Shown here: positions 1 to 5,986 of the stretch, in pieces
Layout of the letters: every line of letters starts with the position of its first letter
Numbering within the stretch: position 1 is the stretch's first letter
Assembly (NCBI GenBank): GCA_046732015.1
Contig: JBKPMF010000184.1
Coordinates: 1-5,986 of the forward strand
Direction: 5' to 3'
Source: JAOUEA01 sp046732015
Lineage (GTDB): Bacteria; Actinomycetota; UBA4738; HRBIN12
Length of the DNA: 5,986 nt
Program-made: the position numbers and the translations under genes
The notes under the pieces: model-generated
The model's database searches: none
What the model was told of the DNA's origin: nothing
The model's input: only the letters and a program-made list of their open reading frames with translations

Positions 1-1
1 C

Positions 2-943
2 TTCTACCTGGTGAACGTCCTGATGTTGCTGGGCTGCGCCGCGCTGGTCGCGGTATGCCTCTACGTGATGAACGGTTCACGCGCGCTCTATTTCGCGCTG
101 GCACCCACCCTGGTGATCTACGGCACGATGAACTGGGACCTGCTCGCCGTGGCCTTCGCCACGGTGGGGCTCCTGTACTTCTTCCGAAGACGCGAGGTGG
201 CCGCGGGAGCCGCGCTCGGGATCGGCGCCGCGGCGAAGCTCTACCCGGGGATGCTGGCGCTCCCCTTGATCGTGCAGCGCCTGCGCGACCGGCGGCCCGA
301 CCGGGCCATCGGGCTCGCATGGTCGACCGCCGGGGCATGGCTCTTGGTGAACCTGCCCTTCGCGATCGCCGCGCCGAGCGCGTGGTGGACGTTCTTCCGG
401 TTCAACAGCGAACGCGCCGCCGACTTCGACAGCCTCTGGTACATCGCGTGCCGCCATCTGGAGTTCTGCCCGACGACGCGGACCGTGAACCTGCTGTCTC
501 TGGCCTCGTTCCTGGGGTTGTTCGCGATCGTGTGGGTCGTGAAGGCTCGCATGGAACCGTCATTCCCGCGGTGGACGCTGGGCTTCCCGATGCTGGTCCT
601 GTTCCTGGTCACCAACAAGGTGTACTCCCCGCAGTTCGGACTGTGGCTGTTGCCCTGGTTCGCGCTGGCCTTGCCGCGGATCCGTCCTTGGCTGGCCTTC
701 CAGGTCGCCGACGTCCTGGTGTTCGTCACCCGGTTCTGGTTCTTCGGCCGGCTCGCGGGCGTATTCGGCGTCTCGCAGGGAACGTTCGAAGCGATGGTGC
801 TGCTGCGGGCGGTGGTGTTGGCGGGCTGCGTGGTGGCCTGGGTCCGCTGGCACGCCGAGCCGCTCGAGATCGAGGGGCGCGCCGCGGCCGAACCCGTACC
901 GGTGGCCGAAGGGCCGGGCTCGCCGGAGGCTCAGCCGGCGTGA
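2..943 (+). CDS. GT87 (DUF2029) family polyprenyl-phosphate-mannose-type glycosyltransferase, 5'-truncated
   Basis: The reading frame is open from the left window edge (F-Y-L-V-N...) to TGA at 941-943, giving 313 residues of the C-terminal part; the true start lies outside. About nine hydrophobic segments are visible. Family-like stretches are NWDLLAVAFATVGLL (from 131), the AAGAALGIGAAAKLYPGML region (about 200-255), LVNLPFAIAAPSAWW (about 346-387), FRFNSERAADFDSLWY (about 397-444) and TNKVYSPQFGLWLLP (611-655), all characteristic of GT87/DUF2029 proteins in actinobacteria. Characterised relatives move mannose from a polyprenyl-phosphate carrier onto envelope glycolipids or glycans on the outer face of the membrane. 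The acceptor here is unknown. The last ~30 residues are Ala/Pro/Glu-rich and probably a disordered cytoplasmic tail. The next gene starts within its stop codon, so the two are co-translated. Family assignment is firm, exact substrate is not. Confidence 0.88.
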   Translation, partial: FYLVNVLMLLGCAALVAVCLYVMNGSRALYFALAPTLVIYGTMNWDLLAVAFATVGLLYFFRRREVAAGAALGIGAAAKLYPGMLALPLIVQRLRDRRPDRAIGLAWSTAGAWLLVNLPFAIAAPSAWWTFFRFNSERAADFDSLWYIACRHLEFCPTTRTVNLLSLASFLGLFAIVWVVKARMEPSFPRWTLGFPMLVLFLVTNKVYSPQFGLWLLPWFALALPRIRPWLAFQVADVLVFVTRFWFFGRLAGVFGVSQGTFEAMVLLRAVVLAGCVVAWVRWHAEPLEIEGRAAAEPVPVAEGPGSPEAQPA

Positions 944-2109
944 GCGAGGTCGCCGGCGAGACCAACGCCCCCCGGCTGCGCGACGGGATCCGCGACTGCG
1001 TGCTGGTGTTCCTGGGGGTGCGGGTCGGCCTGAGCCTGCTCTCGCTGATCTCGGTCGCGTTGATCGAGCCGAGGGCGGGCGTGCCCGCCGTGCCTGGATG
1101 GGCCATCGGCCCGGTGACCTATGGGTGGCAGGCGATCGTCACCGCCACCGAACGCCAGGATGCCGCGTGGTTCCTCCGGATCGCGACCGGGGGGTATGCC
1201 GCCGGCGACGGCAGCGCCGCCTTCTTCCCGCTGTATCCCATGGCGATCAGGGTGCTGGCTTGGCTGCCGGGCGTGGGGCCGCTGGGGGCGGCGCTGTTCA
1301 TCTCCAACGCGTGCTTCCTCGGTGCCCTCGTCATGCTCCACGGTCTGACGCGGCTGGAAGGCATGTCGACCGCGGTGGCCAGGACCTCGGTCCTGCTGAT
1401 CGCGATATTCCCGACGGCGTTCTTCTTCCTGGCGCCCTACACCGAATCGCCGTTCCTGCTGCTGTCGGTGTCGGCCTTCTGGTTCGCCCGGCGCGACCGG
1501 TGGGCGATGGCGGCGCTGCTGGGCGCCCTCGCAGCGCTGACCCGCAGCATCGGCCTGGTGCTGGTGCTCGGGTTGGCCGTCGAGGCGATCCAGCGAAGCC
1601 GCGAGGACGGGCGCCCGCTGGTCCCGCGTCTGGCAGCTTCGGCGGCGGTCGCGGTGGGTCCAGCGCTCTACTTCCTCTATTGGGGCGTGGTGCACCAGGA
1701 CGCGATGGCGCCGTTCGAGGCCCAGGAAGCGTGGCAACGCGTATTCACCTTCCCACTGGCGACCCTGGTGCAGGCAGGTCGGTTCGCCTGGCGCTACGGC
1801 ATGTATTGGTTGATCGACGCGTTGGTGGTCAGCGTGGTGCTCGTCGCGGTGCTCGCGGGGATCCGATGGCTCCGATGGGGCTATCTGGCGTACGCGCTGG
1901 CGAGCCTGGCCGTGCCGCTGTTCGAGCCGTTGCCCGACCGCCCGCTGCTGTCGATGCCTCGGTTCGTGGTGGTGCTCTTCCCCGCGTTCTGGGTCATGGC
2001 GCGAGCGGTGCAACACCGTCGCCTGCCCGAGCCCCTCCTCGTGGCGGGCTTCGCCGGTGGCTACGCCCTGCTGGGGGCGCTCTTCATCAACTGGTGGCAC
2101 GTGTTCTGA
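940..2109 (+). CDS. PIG-V-like (GT-C) membrane mannosyltransferase family protein
   Basis: The start chosen is GTG at 940, overlapping the upstream stop as GTGA, with GGAGG at 925-929 ten bases upstream. The frame is open much further upstream, but that part is a shadow of gene 1. The product has 389 residues and about ten membrane segments; the first is at about 20-40. The first large loop holds RQDAAWFLRIATGGY (72-86, with D74), matching the W-D-x-x-W-Y-x-x-I-x-x-x-G-Y signature of PIG-V/GPI18-type bacterial mannosyltransferases, followed by FFPLYP (95-100). Later stretches ESPFLLLSV and SMPRFVVVLFP (338-348) also fit that family. Such GT-C enzymes use a polyprenyl-phosphate sugar donor at the outer membrane face, with the acidic residue of the first loop as candidate catalytic base. 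The four-base overlap with a GT87 gene suggests both work on the same glycan or glycolipid. Actual donor and acceptor are not shown. Confidence 0.85.
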   Translation: MSEVAGETNAPRLRDGIRDCVLVFLGVRVGLSLLSLISVALIEPRAGVPAVPGWAIGPVTYGWQAIVTATERQDAAWFLRIATGGYAAGDGSAAFFPLYPMAIRVLAWLPGVGPLGAALFISNACFLGALVMLHGLTRLEGMSTAVARTSVLLIAIFPTAFFFLAPYTESPFLLLSVSAFWFARRDRWAMAALLGALAALTRSIGLVLVLGLAVEAIQRSREDGRPLVPRLAASAAVAVGPALYFLYWGVVHQDAMAPFEAQEAWQRVFTFPLATLVQAGRFAWRYGMYWLIDALVVSVVLVAVLAGIRWLRWGYLAYALASLAVPLFEPLPDRPLLSMPRFVVVLFPAFWVMARAVQHRRLPEPLLVAGFAGGYALLGALFINWWHVF

Positions 2110-2182
2110 TGCGGGCCATGACGATCGATGGAGAGGAGCCCACAACTTCTACCCCACTGGCCTCCACGGGGTCCCGAACCAT

Positions 2183-2188
2183 TAGGAT
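2183..2188 (+). promoter_or_regulatory. Possible -10 element of the response regulator promoter
   Basis: TAGGAT in the 109-base gap before the response regulator fits TAnnnT and lies about 30 bases before the chosen GTG. It is one of the few AT-richer spots in the gap. No convincing -35 is found 16-18 bases upstream (the bases there read GCCTCC). It is a weak call resting mainly on position. Confidence 0.22.
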
Positions 2189-2202
2189 GTGCGGAACCGC
2201 AC
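2189..2202. promoter_or_regulatory. 14-base inverted repeat GTGCGG-AA-CCGCAC in the leader of the response regulator
   Basis: Six-base perfect arms are separated by AA, directly after the TAGGAT -10 candidate and 16 bases before the GTG start. As DNA it could be a small operator, for example for autoregulation. As RNA it could form a five-base GC stem with a GAAC tetraloop just upstream of the ribosome binding site. The dyad is plain in the sequence; any function is inferred, and dyads of this size also occur by chance in GC-rich DNA. Confidence 0.3.
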
Positions 2203-2208
2203 GGCCAC

Positions 2209-2215
2209 GGGGGAG
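2209..2215 (+). promoter_or_regulatory. Ribosome binding site GGGGGAG deciding the GTG start at 2219
   Basis: The purine run ends three bases before GTG 2219, or five bases if only the G run pairs. This is close spacing. It supports GTG 2219 over the in-frame GTG at 2189, which has no usable Shine-Dalgarno sequence and would add ten residues not typical of the family. Confidence 0.5.
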
Positions 2216-2218
2216 CAT

Positions 2219-2857
2219 GTGACGATCAGGGTAGCCATCGCGGATGACCATTCACTGGTACGCCAAGGACTCCGGCGCTACCTGGACATGGCCGACGGCA
2301 TCGAGGTGGTCGGCGAGGCCTCCAACGGCCAGGAACTGCTGACCCTCATCGAGGGCACCACGCCCGAGATCGCACTCGTCGACATCCGCATGCCGGAGAT
2401 GGACGGCCTGGAGGCTGCCCGTGAGATCCGTGACCGCTGGCCCGAGGTGGGCGTCATCATGCTCACCGCCTACGACGACCGCCAGTTCGTGGTCGAAGCG
2501 GTCCGCAGCGGCGCCCGCGGTTATGTCCTGAAGGCGCGCGACGCCGAGCACCTGATCCAGACCGTCCGCTTGGTCGCCGGCGGCAACATGGTGATCGATC
2601 CGCAATTGGTGGTGGCCCTGGCCGAGGAGCTCTCCACGGCGAAGGAGCGCGACCGCCGCGCCGAGACCCTCACCGCGCGCGAGATCGAGGTCCTGCAGCT
2701 GCTCGCGTTCGGCCACACGAACCGCGACATCGCCGAACGTCTGTACATCTCGCCCGACACGGTGAAGACCCACCTGGAGCACATCTTCGAGAAGCTGGGC
2801 GCCTCGGATCGCACCGCGGCCGTCGCCGAAGCGCTGCGTCGCCGCCTTATCGAATAG
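2219..2857 (+). CDS. NarL/FixJ-family two-component response regulator (REC + LuxR-type HTH)
   Basis: The product has 212 residues, the usual length for this family. The receiver domain is about 1-120: the acidic pair D9-D10, phospho-acceptor D55 in LVDIRMPEMDG, T83 in MLTAYDD and K105 in YVLKARD are all present, so it should be phosphorylated normally. A linker of about 30 residues leads to a LuxR-type helix-turn-helix (about 148-212) with LTAREIEVLQLLAFG, NRDIAERLYIS and DTVKTHLEHIFEKLG, the DNA-binding signature of NarL-type activators. GTG 2219 was chosen because MTIRVAIADDH is the typical N-terminus. The histidine kinase gene begins 107 bases downstream on the same strand and has the HisKA_3 core that usually pairs with NarL-type regulators, so it is the likely phosphodonor. 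Possible -10, dyad and ribosome binding site lie just upstream. Target genes are unknown; the flanking envelope genes are candidates by position only. Confidence 0.95.
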   Translation: MTIRVAIADDHSLVRQGLRRYLDMADGIEVVGEASNGQELLTLIEGTTPEIALVDIRMPEMDGLEAAREIRDRWPEVGVIMLTAYDDRQFVVEAVRSGARGYVLKARDAEHLIQTVRLVAGGNMVIDPQLVVALAEELSTAKERDRRAETLTAREIEVLQLLAFGHTNRDIAERLYISPDTVKTHLEHIFEKLGASDRTAAVAEALRRRLIE

Positions 2858-2964
2858 TCCGGTCGTCGTCCGGGAGGGCCACAGAGGGCTAGGTCGTACG
2901 GGCCACCATCTCCTGTGTCCGGGTGATGGAGCCGGGGCCTCGAACCCTGCATCATGGTCACCCT

Positions 2965-5091
2965 ATGCAGGACGCCGTCGTTTCCTCGCGCCCCCGCCTG
3001 ATCTTGGGCGGGATCCTCGCTCTCGCCGCCGTGGTCTCAGTGGGGACCTACCTCGCGTTCCCCAGCGGCTCTCGCGAACAGGCCTTCGCCGCCGAGGCGC
3101 TGATCGCCGGGTCGTGCTTCCTCTCGGGTGGCGTCATCCTGCGCGCAGTCGGTAGGGGCAAGGGATGGCCGGGCAGCGCCTATCTGGCCTGGGCGTTGTT
3201 CCTGTTGGGCGCGGCGAGCCTTGCGTTCCTCACCATGACGATCCGCGATCCGGGCCTCTACGTGCCCGGCCCCAGCGATCTCGCCTTCGCGCTGTTCCTG
3301 ATCCCGATCGTAGGTCTGGCGCGGGCGGAGTACCGGGAGCACTTCGACGAGCGCGACCGGCGCGAGATCGGCGTGGACGTCTTCCTGATCACGGCCTCGC
3401 TCACCGCCCTGCTGTACGTGATGATCCGGCCGATCGAGGCCGGATTGCAGGGGTCCCTGGCCGCCGGGATCTTCGCGGCGCTGACCGCGGTCCAGATCGC
3501 GGCGTTCGGCGCGTTGTTGCTGTGGCGCCGCTCCACGACGCATCTGCTGCTGTTCGCGATCTTCGCCGCGATGGCCGCAGCGACGGCCTCCTTCGGGTGG
3601 CAGTGGACCCATGGAACGTTCGACGGCGCGGCCGCGCCCATCGACATCCCGTTCATGCTGTGCCCGCTCGCGTTCGCCGCCCTGGTCGCCTACTCTCCCG
3701 GACACAAGGCGAGCCTGGAGCAGGAGCCTGGTCGCTGGGCTCGACCGGTGCTCACTAGCATCTCGGTGGTGGCGGCCTGTGCGGCGCTGGCCGTCGTCGC
3801 AGCGCTGGACGCCGCACGCGGGATCGAGGGCGTGCAGTCGGTGTTGATCATCGGCCTGTTGGGCGTCGGGGTGGCCGCCCGCATCCTGTCGAACCAGATC
3901 GCCAGCACCCAGGCGCACCAAGCCACCGCTGAGGCGCTGGCGGAGAAGGCGGCCGCGCTCGACGAGGCCGACGCGGCCCTCGAGCGGGTCCGTGAAGCGA
4001 ACGAAACCCTGCGCGAGAACGAAGAACACCTCCGGCTGGTGTTCGACACCGCCGTGGACGGCATCGTGGAGCTCGACGATCGGGGCCTGGTGATCCGCGC
4101 GAACGGTTCGTTCAGCGACATGGTGGGGCTCTCGCGCGAGGCGATCGAAGGCGAACCGTGGTCGGCCTTGGCCGCCTCGGTCAGCGGCGCCGACGCCGGC
4201 TTCGCAGCGCTTCCCGCCGGAGGACAGGCCATGATCCAGCGAGGCGAAGGCCAGGCGCTGTACCTGGAGTCGCGGGTCTCGCAGATGCCCACGAACCCAC
4301 CCCGCAAGCTGGTGCTGGTGCGCGACGTGTCGGCCGCCAAGGTCGCCGACCAGACGATCCGTTCGCTGTTCCAGTTCCTCCAGGACCGCGACGAAGATCG
4401 CACCCGCCTCCTGCGACGCACGAACGCCGCGATCGAGGCCGAGCGCAACCGCGTCGCGCGCGACCTGCACGACGGGCCTGTGCAGGGCGTGAGTGCGGCG
4501 TCGCTCTCGCTCGAGGCCGCGCTGCTGATGATCAAGGCGGGCGAGACCGATCGAGGCCTCGAGGTCCTCACGAAGATCCGCGAAGAGCTCGCCGGGGAGG
4601 CCGACGCCCTCCGCCGGCTGATGTCCGGTCTGCGTCCCCCGGTGCTCGAGGAACGCGGGCTCATCCCCGCCTTGCGCGAGACGCTTTCGCGATTCGGGAC
4701 CGACCACGAGGTGAAGACCGAGTTCAACGGACGGGTGGCCTCATCGATCCCCGAGGACCTGGAGACGCTCGCCTATCGCGTGGTGCAGGAAGCCCTGTCC
4801 AACGCGGGCAAGCACGCGTCGGCGGCCTTCGTCACGGTGAGCGTGGAGGCCGACGACTCCCAGCTCAAGATCGAGATCGAGGACGACGGCTGCGGGTTCG
4901 AGTCGGCGCAGACCCGGGAGTTCCTGCGGCAAGGCCGTGTGGGTCTGGCGTCGATGCGGGAGCGGGTCGAACTCGCGAGCGGCACCTTCGTGGTGCGGTC
5001 CTCACCGGGTCGCGGCACGGCCATCATGGCGACGCTGCCGGTGGACGACTCGCCGGCCAAGCGCGAGCCCGTGTTGCACGAAGCGTCCTAA
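2965..5091 (+). CDS. Polytopic membrane sensor histidine kinase (10 TM, coiled coil, PAS, HisKA_3, HATPase_c)
   Basis: From ATG 2965 the product has 708 residues. About ten hydrophobic segments occupy 12-308 (roughly 12-32, 40-62, 74-93, 106-123, 137-154, 165-187, 194-212, 230-243, 266-281, 293-308). An Ala/Glu-rich coiled coil follows (about 311-356), then a PAS domain (about 353-455) starting EEHLRLVFDTAVDGIVELDD, a charged signalling helix, and the HisKA_3 dimerisation domain with ERNRVARDLHDGPVQ, H502 being the phosphorylated histidine. The HATPase_c domain has the N box around N613 (LSNAGKHA), DDGCGF (640-645) and VGLASMRER (659-667). All catalytic motifs are intact. The in-frame GTG 2923 and ATG 2926 would add 14 or 13 residues ahead of a clean N-terminus and also lack a Shine-Dalgarno. 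ATG 2965 has none either, so leaderless or reinitiated translation is possible. No convincing terminator lies in the 107-base gap behind the regulator, so co-transcription with it is likely. I recognise no ligand-binding domain in the membrane part; the PGPSDLAFALFLIPIVG stretch resembles membrane regions of some actinobacterial signalling proteins (recollection, unverified). Confidence 0.93.
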   Translation: MQDAVVSSRPRLILGGILALAAVVSVGTYLAFPSGSREQAFAAEALIAGSCFLSGGVILRAVGRGKGWPGSAYLAWALFLLGAASLAFLTMTIRDPGLYVPGPSDLAFALFLIPIVGLARAEYREHFDERDRREIGVDVFLITASLTALLYVMIRPIEAGLQGSLAAGIFAALTAVQIAAFGALLLWRRSTTHLLLFAIFAAMAAATASFGWQWTHGTFDGAAAPIDIPFMLCPLAFAALVAYSPGHKASLEQEPGRWARPVLTSISVVAACAALAVVAALDAARGIEGVQSVLIIGLLGVGVAARILSNQIASTQAHQATAEALAEKAAALDEADAALERVREANETLRENEEHLRLVFDTAVDGIVELDDRGLVIRANGSFSDMVGLSREAIEGEPWSALAASVSGADAGFAALPAGGQAMIQRGEGQALYLESRVSQMPTNPPRKLVLVRDVSAAKVADQTIRSLFQFLQDRDEDRTRLLRRTNAAIEAERNRVARDLHDGPVQGVSAASLSLEAALLMIKAGETDRGLEVLTKIREELAGEADALRRLMSGLRPPVLEERGLIPALRETLSRFGTDHEVKTEFNGRVASSIPEDLETLAYRVVQEALSNAGKHASAAFVTVSVEADDSQLKIEIEDDGCGFESAQTREFLRQGRVGLASMRERVELASGTFVVRSSPGRGTAIMATLPVDDSPAKREPVLHEAS

Positions 5092-5986
5092 CGCGACGCC
5101 GCGTGCCGGTGGGTCAGCTGTCGATGCCGGCCCAACGTGGGCCGATCGTTCTCCGGCGGGACGATGGCGGTCGCTTGCAGGAACGCCTTCGGCTCAACCG
5201 TGGGGCTCGGCGTCTCCGTCGGCGTCGGCTCGTCCGTGGGCGTCGGCTCGTCCGTGGGCGTCGGCTCGGTCGAGGGCGATGGCGTCTCGGTCACGGTCGG
5301 CGAGGGAGTCGGACTCGCGACCGGCACCGACGGACCCCTCGTCCCGGTGAGTTCCGGCATGTCATACGCGCCTGCATCGGTGTAAAGCTGCACCGCGTTG
5401 ATCATGTAGTCGTGCCAGATCGCCGCAGGGATCGTGCCGCCATAGACCGCGGGGACACCCTCGACATACAGGAGCGGGGTCTGCTCTTTCGGATACCCCA
5501 CCCACACGCAGGTCGAAAGCTCCTGGGTGTATCCGCAGAACCAAGCATCGACGTTGTCCTGGGCCGTACCCGTCTTGCCATACACGTAGTAGGGGTAGCC
5601 CAGATCCGCGGCGTACCCGGTGCCGCCCGTCACGACGCTGCGAAGTGCGTACGTGACTTCGTCAGCGATGTTCGCATCGATCACCTGCTCACCGGGAGGG
5701 CTGAAGTGCTTCGCGATCGGCTCACCGTTCTGTCGTGTGACCTCGAGGATGGGCGTGGCACGGTGCCGCATCCCGTGGGCCGCCAACGTTGAGTAGGCGT
5801 TCGTCATCTCCAGGTTGTTGACCGCGACGCTCCCGAGGGTCACGGAGCAGTACGCGTCCAGATGCGACCTGATCCCCAGGGTGTGCGCCATGTCGACCAC
5901 ATCCGAGGGACCGTTGTCCAAGGCCGTCACCAGCTGCGCGTACACGGTGTTCACAGAGTGCTCGGTCGCGGTGTAGAGGGTGAAGG
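5088..5986 (-). CDS. Class A penicillin-binding protein (PBP1a-type), C-terminal transpeptidase part, 5'-truncated
   Basis: The minus-strand frame is open from the right edge to TAG at 5090-5088, giving 298 residues; the start, the glycosyltransferase domain and the SxxK serine lie outside. Visible are the SxN motif as SVN (5949-5957) in TATEHSVNTVYAQL, the KTG motif as KTGTAQ (K at 5574-5576), DAWFCGYTQELSTCVWVGYP, and GGTIPAAIWHDYM, typical of class A PBPs. The enzyme cross-links peptidoglycan outside the membrane and is the target of beta-lactams. Three cysteines occur in this exported part (DAYCSVTLG, WFCGY, STCVW). After the domain come about 50 Pro/Thr/Ser/Glu residues (about 5190-5340) with PTPTDE repeats, then about 33 residues ending HRHAASR. 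A disordered, Pro-rich tail is common in actinobacterial PBPs. The gene converges on the histidine kinase gene; the stops overlap by four bases, leaving no room for a terminator between them. Confidence 0.93.
   Translation of the reverse strand, partial: FTLYTATEHSVNTVYAQLVTALDNGPSDVVDMAHTLGIRSHLDAYCSVTLGSVAVNNLEMTNAYSTLAAHGMRHRATPILEVTRQNGEPIAKHFSPPGEQVIDANIADEVTYALRSVVTGGTGYAADLGYPYYVYGKTGTAQDNVDAWFCGYTQELSTCVWVGYPKEQTPLLYVEGVPAVYGGTIPAAIWHDYMINAVQLYTDAGAYDMPELTGTRGPSVPVASPTPSPTVTETPSPSTEPTPTDEPTPTDEPTPTETPSPTVEPKAFLQATAIVPPENDRPTLGRHRQLTHRHAASR
5221..5268. repeat. 18-base in-frame tandem repeat in the PBP tail (2.7 copies)
   Basis: Two identical 18-base copies (5221-5238 and 5239-5256; unit GGCGTCGGCTCGTCCGTG) are followed by the first 12 bases of a third (5257-5268). 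Degenerate copies continue on both sides. Read on the minus strand this gives six-residue units PTPTDE, PTPTDE, PTPTET within the Pro/Thr-rich tail. Because the unit is a multiple of three, gain or loss of copies would lengthen or shorten the tail without a frameshift. Confidence 0.9.

Noticed and set aside
55..939. Upstream extension of the PIG-V-like frame to an ATG inside gene 1, giving 684 residues.
   Set aside because: This part is Arg/Gly/Pro-rich without family similarity and overlaps the convincing GT87 frame. Family similarity starts after GTG 940, which has a Shine-Dalgarno sequence.
931..2145. Long minus-strand open frame (404 codons) opposite the PIG-V-like gene.
   Set aside because: Its composition is rich in Arg, His, Gln and Glu, as expected for the antisense shadow of a GC-rich membrane protein. 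No motif was recognised.
2189..2218. Alternative GTG 2189 start for the response regulator.
   Set aside because: It lacks a ribosome binding site and adds ten residues ahead of the standard MTIRVAIADDH N-terminus.
2858..2964. Possible terminator hairpin between regulator and kinase (CCATC at 2906-2910 with GATGG at 2925-2929).
   Set aside because: The stem is only five bases with a 14-base loop and no T run, which is not distinguishable from chance.
3037..4707. Long minus-strand open frame (556 codons) opposite the histidine kinase.
   Set aside because: It is an antisense shadow with low-complexity Arg/Gln/Gly content, while the plus strand carries intact kinase motifs.
5137..5385. Plus-strand frame encoding Val/Gly/Ser repeats.
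   Set aside because: It is the antisense reading of the PTPTDE tandem repeat in the PBP tail.
4158..5792. Plus-strand open frame (544 codons) spanning the kinase 3' end and the PBP.
   Set aside because: It is out of frame with the kinase and antisense to the PBP. It is Arg-rich and carries no recognisable domain.

Overview
The window is GC-rich (six-frame reading is open almost everywhere) and densely packed, with GTG starts, a four-base start/stop overlap and actinobacterial-type gene families. This points to an actinobacterium (Actinomycetota), perhaps an uncultured environmental lineage. Another high-GC, Gram-positive-like group such as Chloroflexota cannot be excluded from this sequence alone. 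No RNA genes, CRISPR arrays, insertion sequences or phage genes were seen.

Layout, left to right. (1) Bases 2-943 (+): the 3' part of a GT87/DUF2029 polyprenyl-phosphate-mannose-type membrane glycosyltransferase, cut off by the left edge. (2) Bases 940-2109 (+): a second multi-membrane mannosyltransferase of the PIG-V-like GT-C type, overlapping gene 1 by four bases. (3) Bases 2110-2218: a 109-base gap with a possible -10 element, a 14-base dyad and a ribosome binding site. (4) Bases 2219-2857 (+): a NarL/FixJ-type response regulator. (5) Bases 2965-5091 (+): its probable partner, a large histidine kinase with about ten membrane segments, a coiled coil, a PAS domain and a HisKA_3/HATPase_c core. 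(6) Bases 5088-5986 (-): the C-terminal part of a class A penicillin-binding protein (transpeptidase half) with a Pro/Thr-rich tail, cut off by the right edge. It converges on the kinase gene, and the two stop codons share the bases CTAA.

Functionally this looks like a cell-envelope neighbourhood. Two lipid-linked-sugar mannosyltransferases act at the outer face of the membrane, a PBP cross-links peptidoglycan, and between them sits a two-component system with an uncharacterised membrane sensor. That the two-component system senses or controls the envelope is only a guess from position. I do not see strong evidence for a wholly new system. The least explained parts are the kinase's polytopic sensor, the dyad in front of the regulator, and the repeat-bearing PBP tail next to mannosyltransferase genes.
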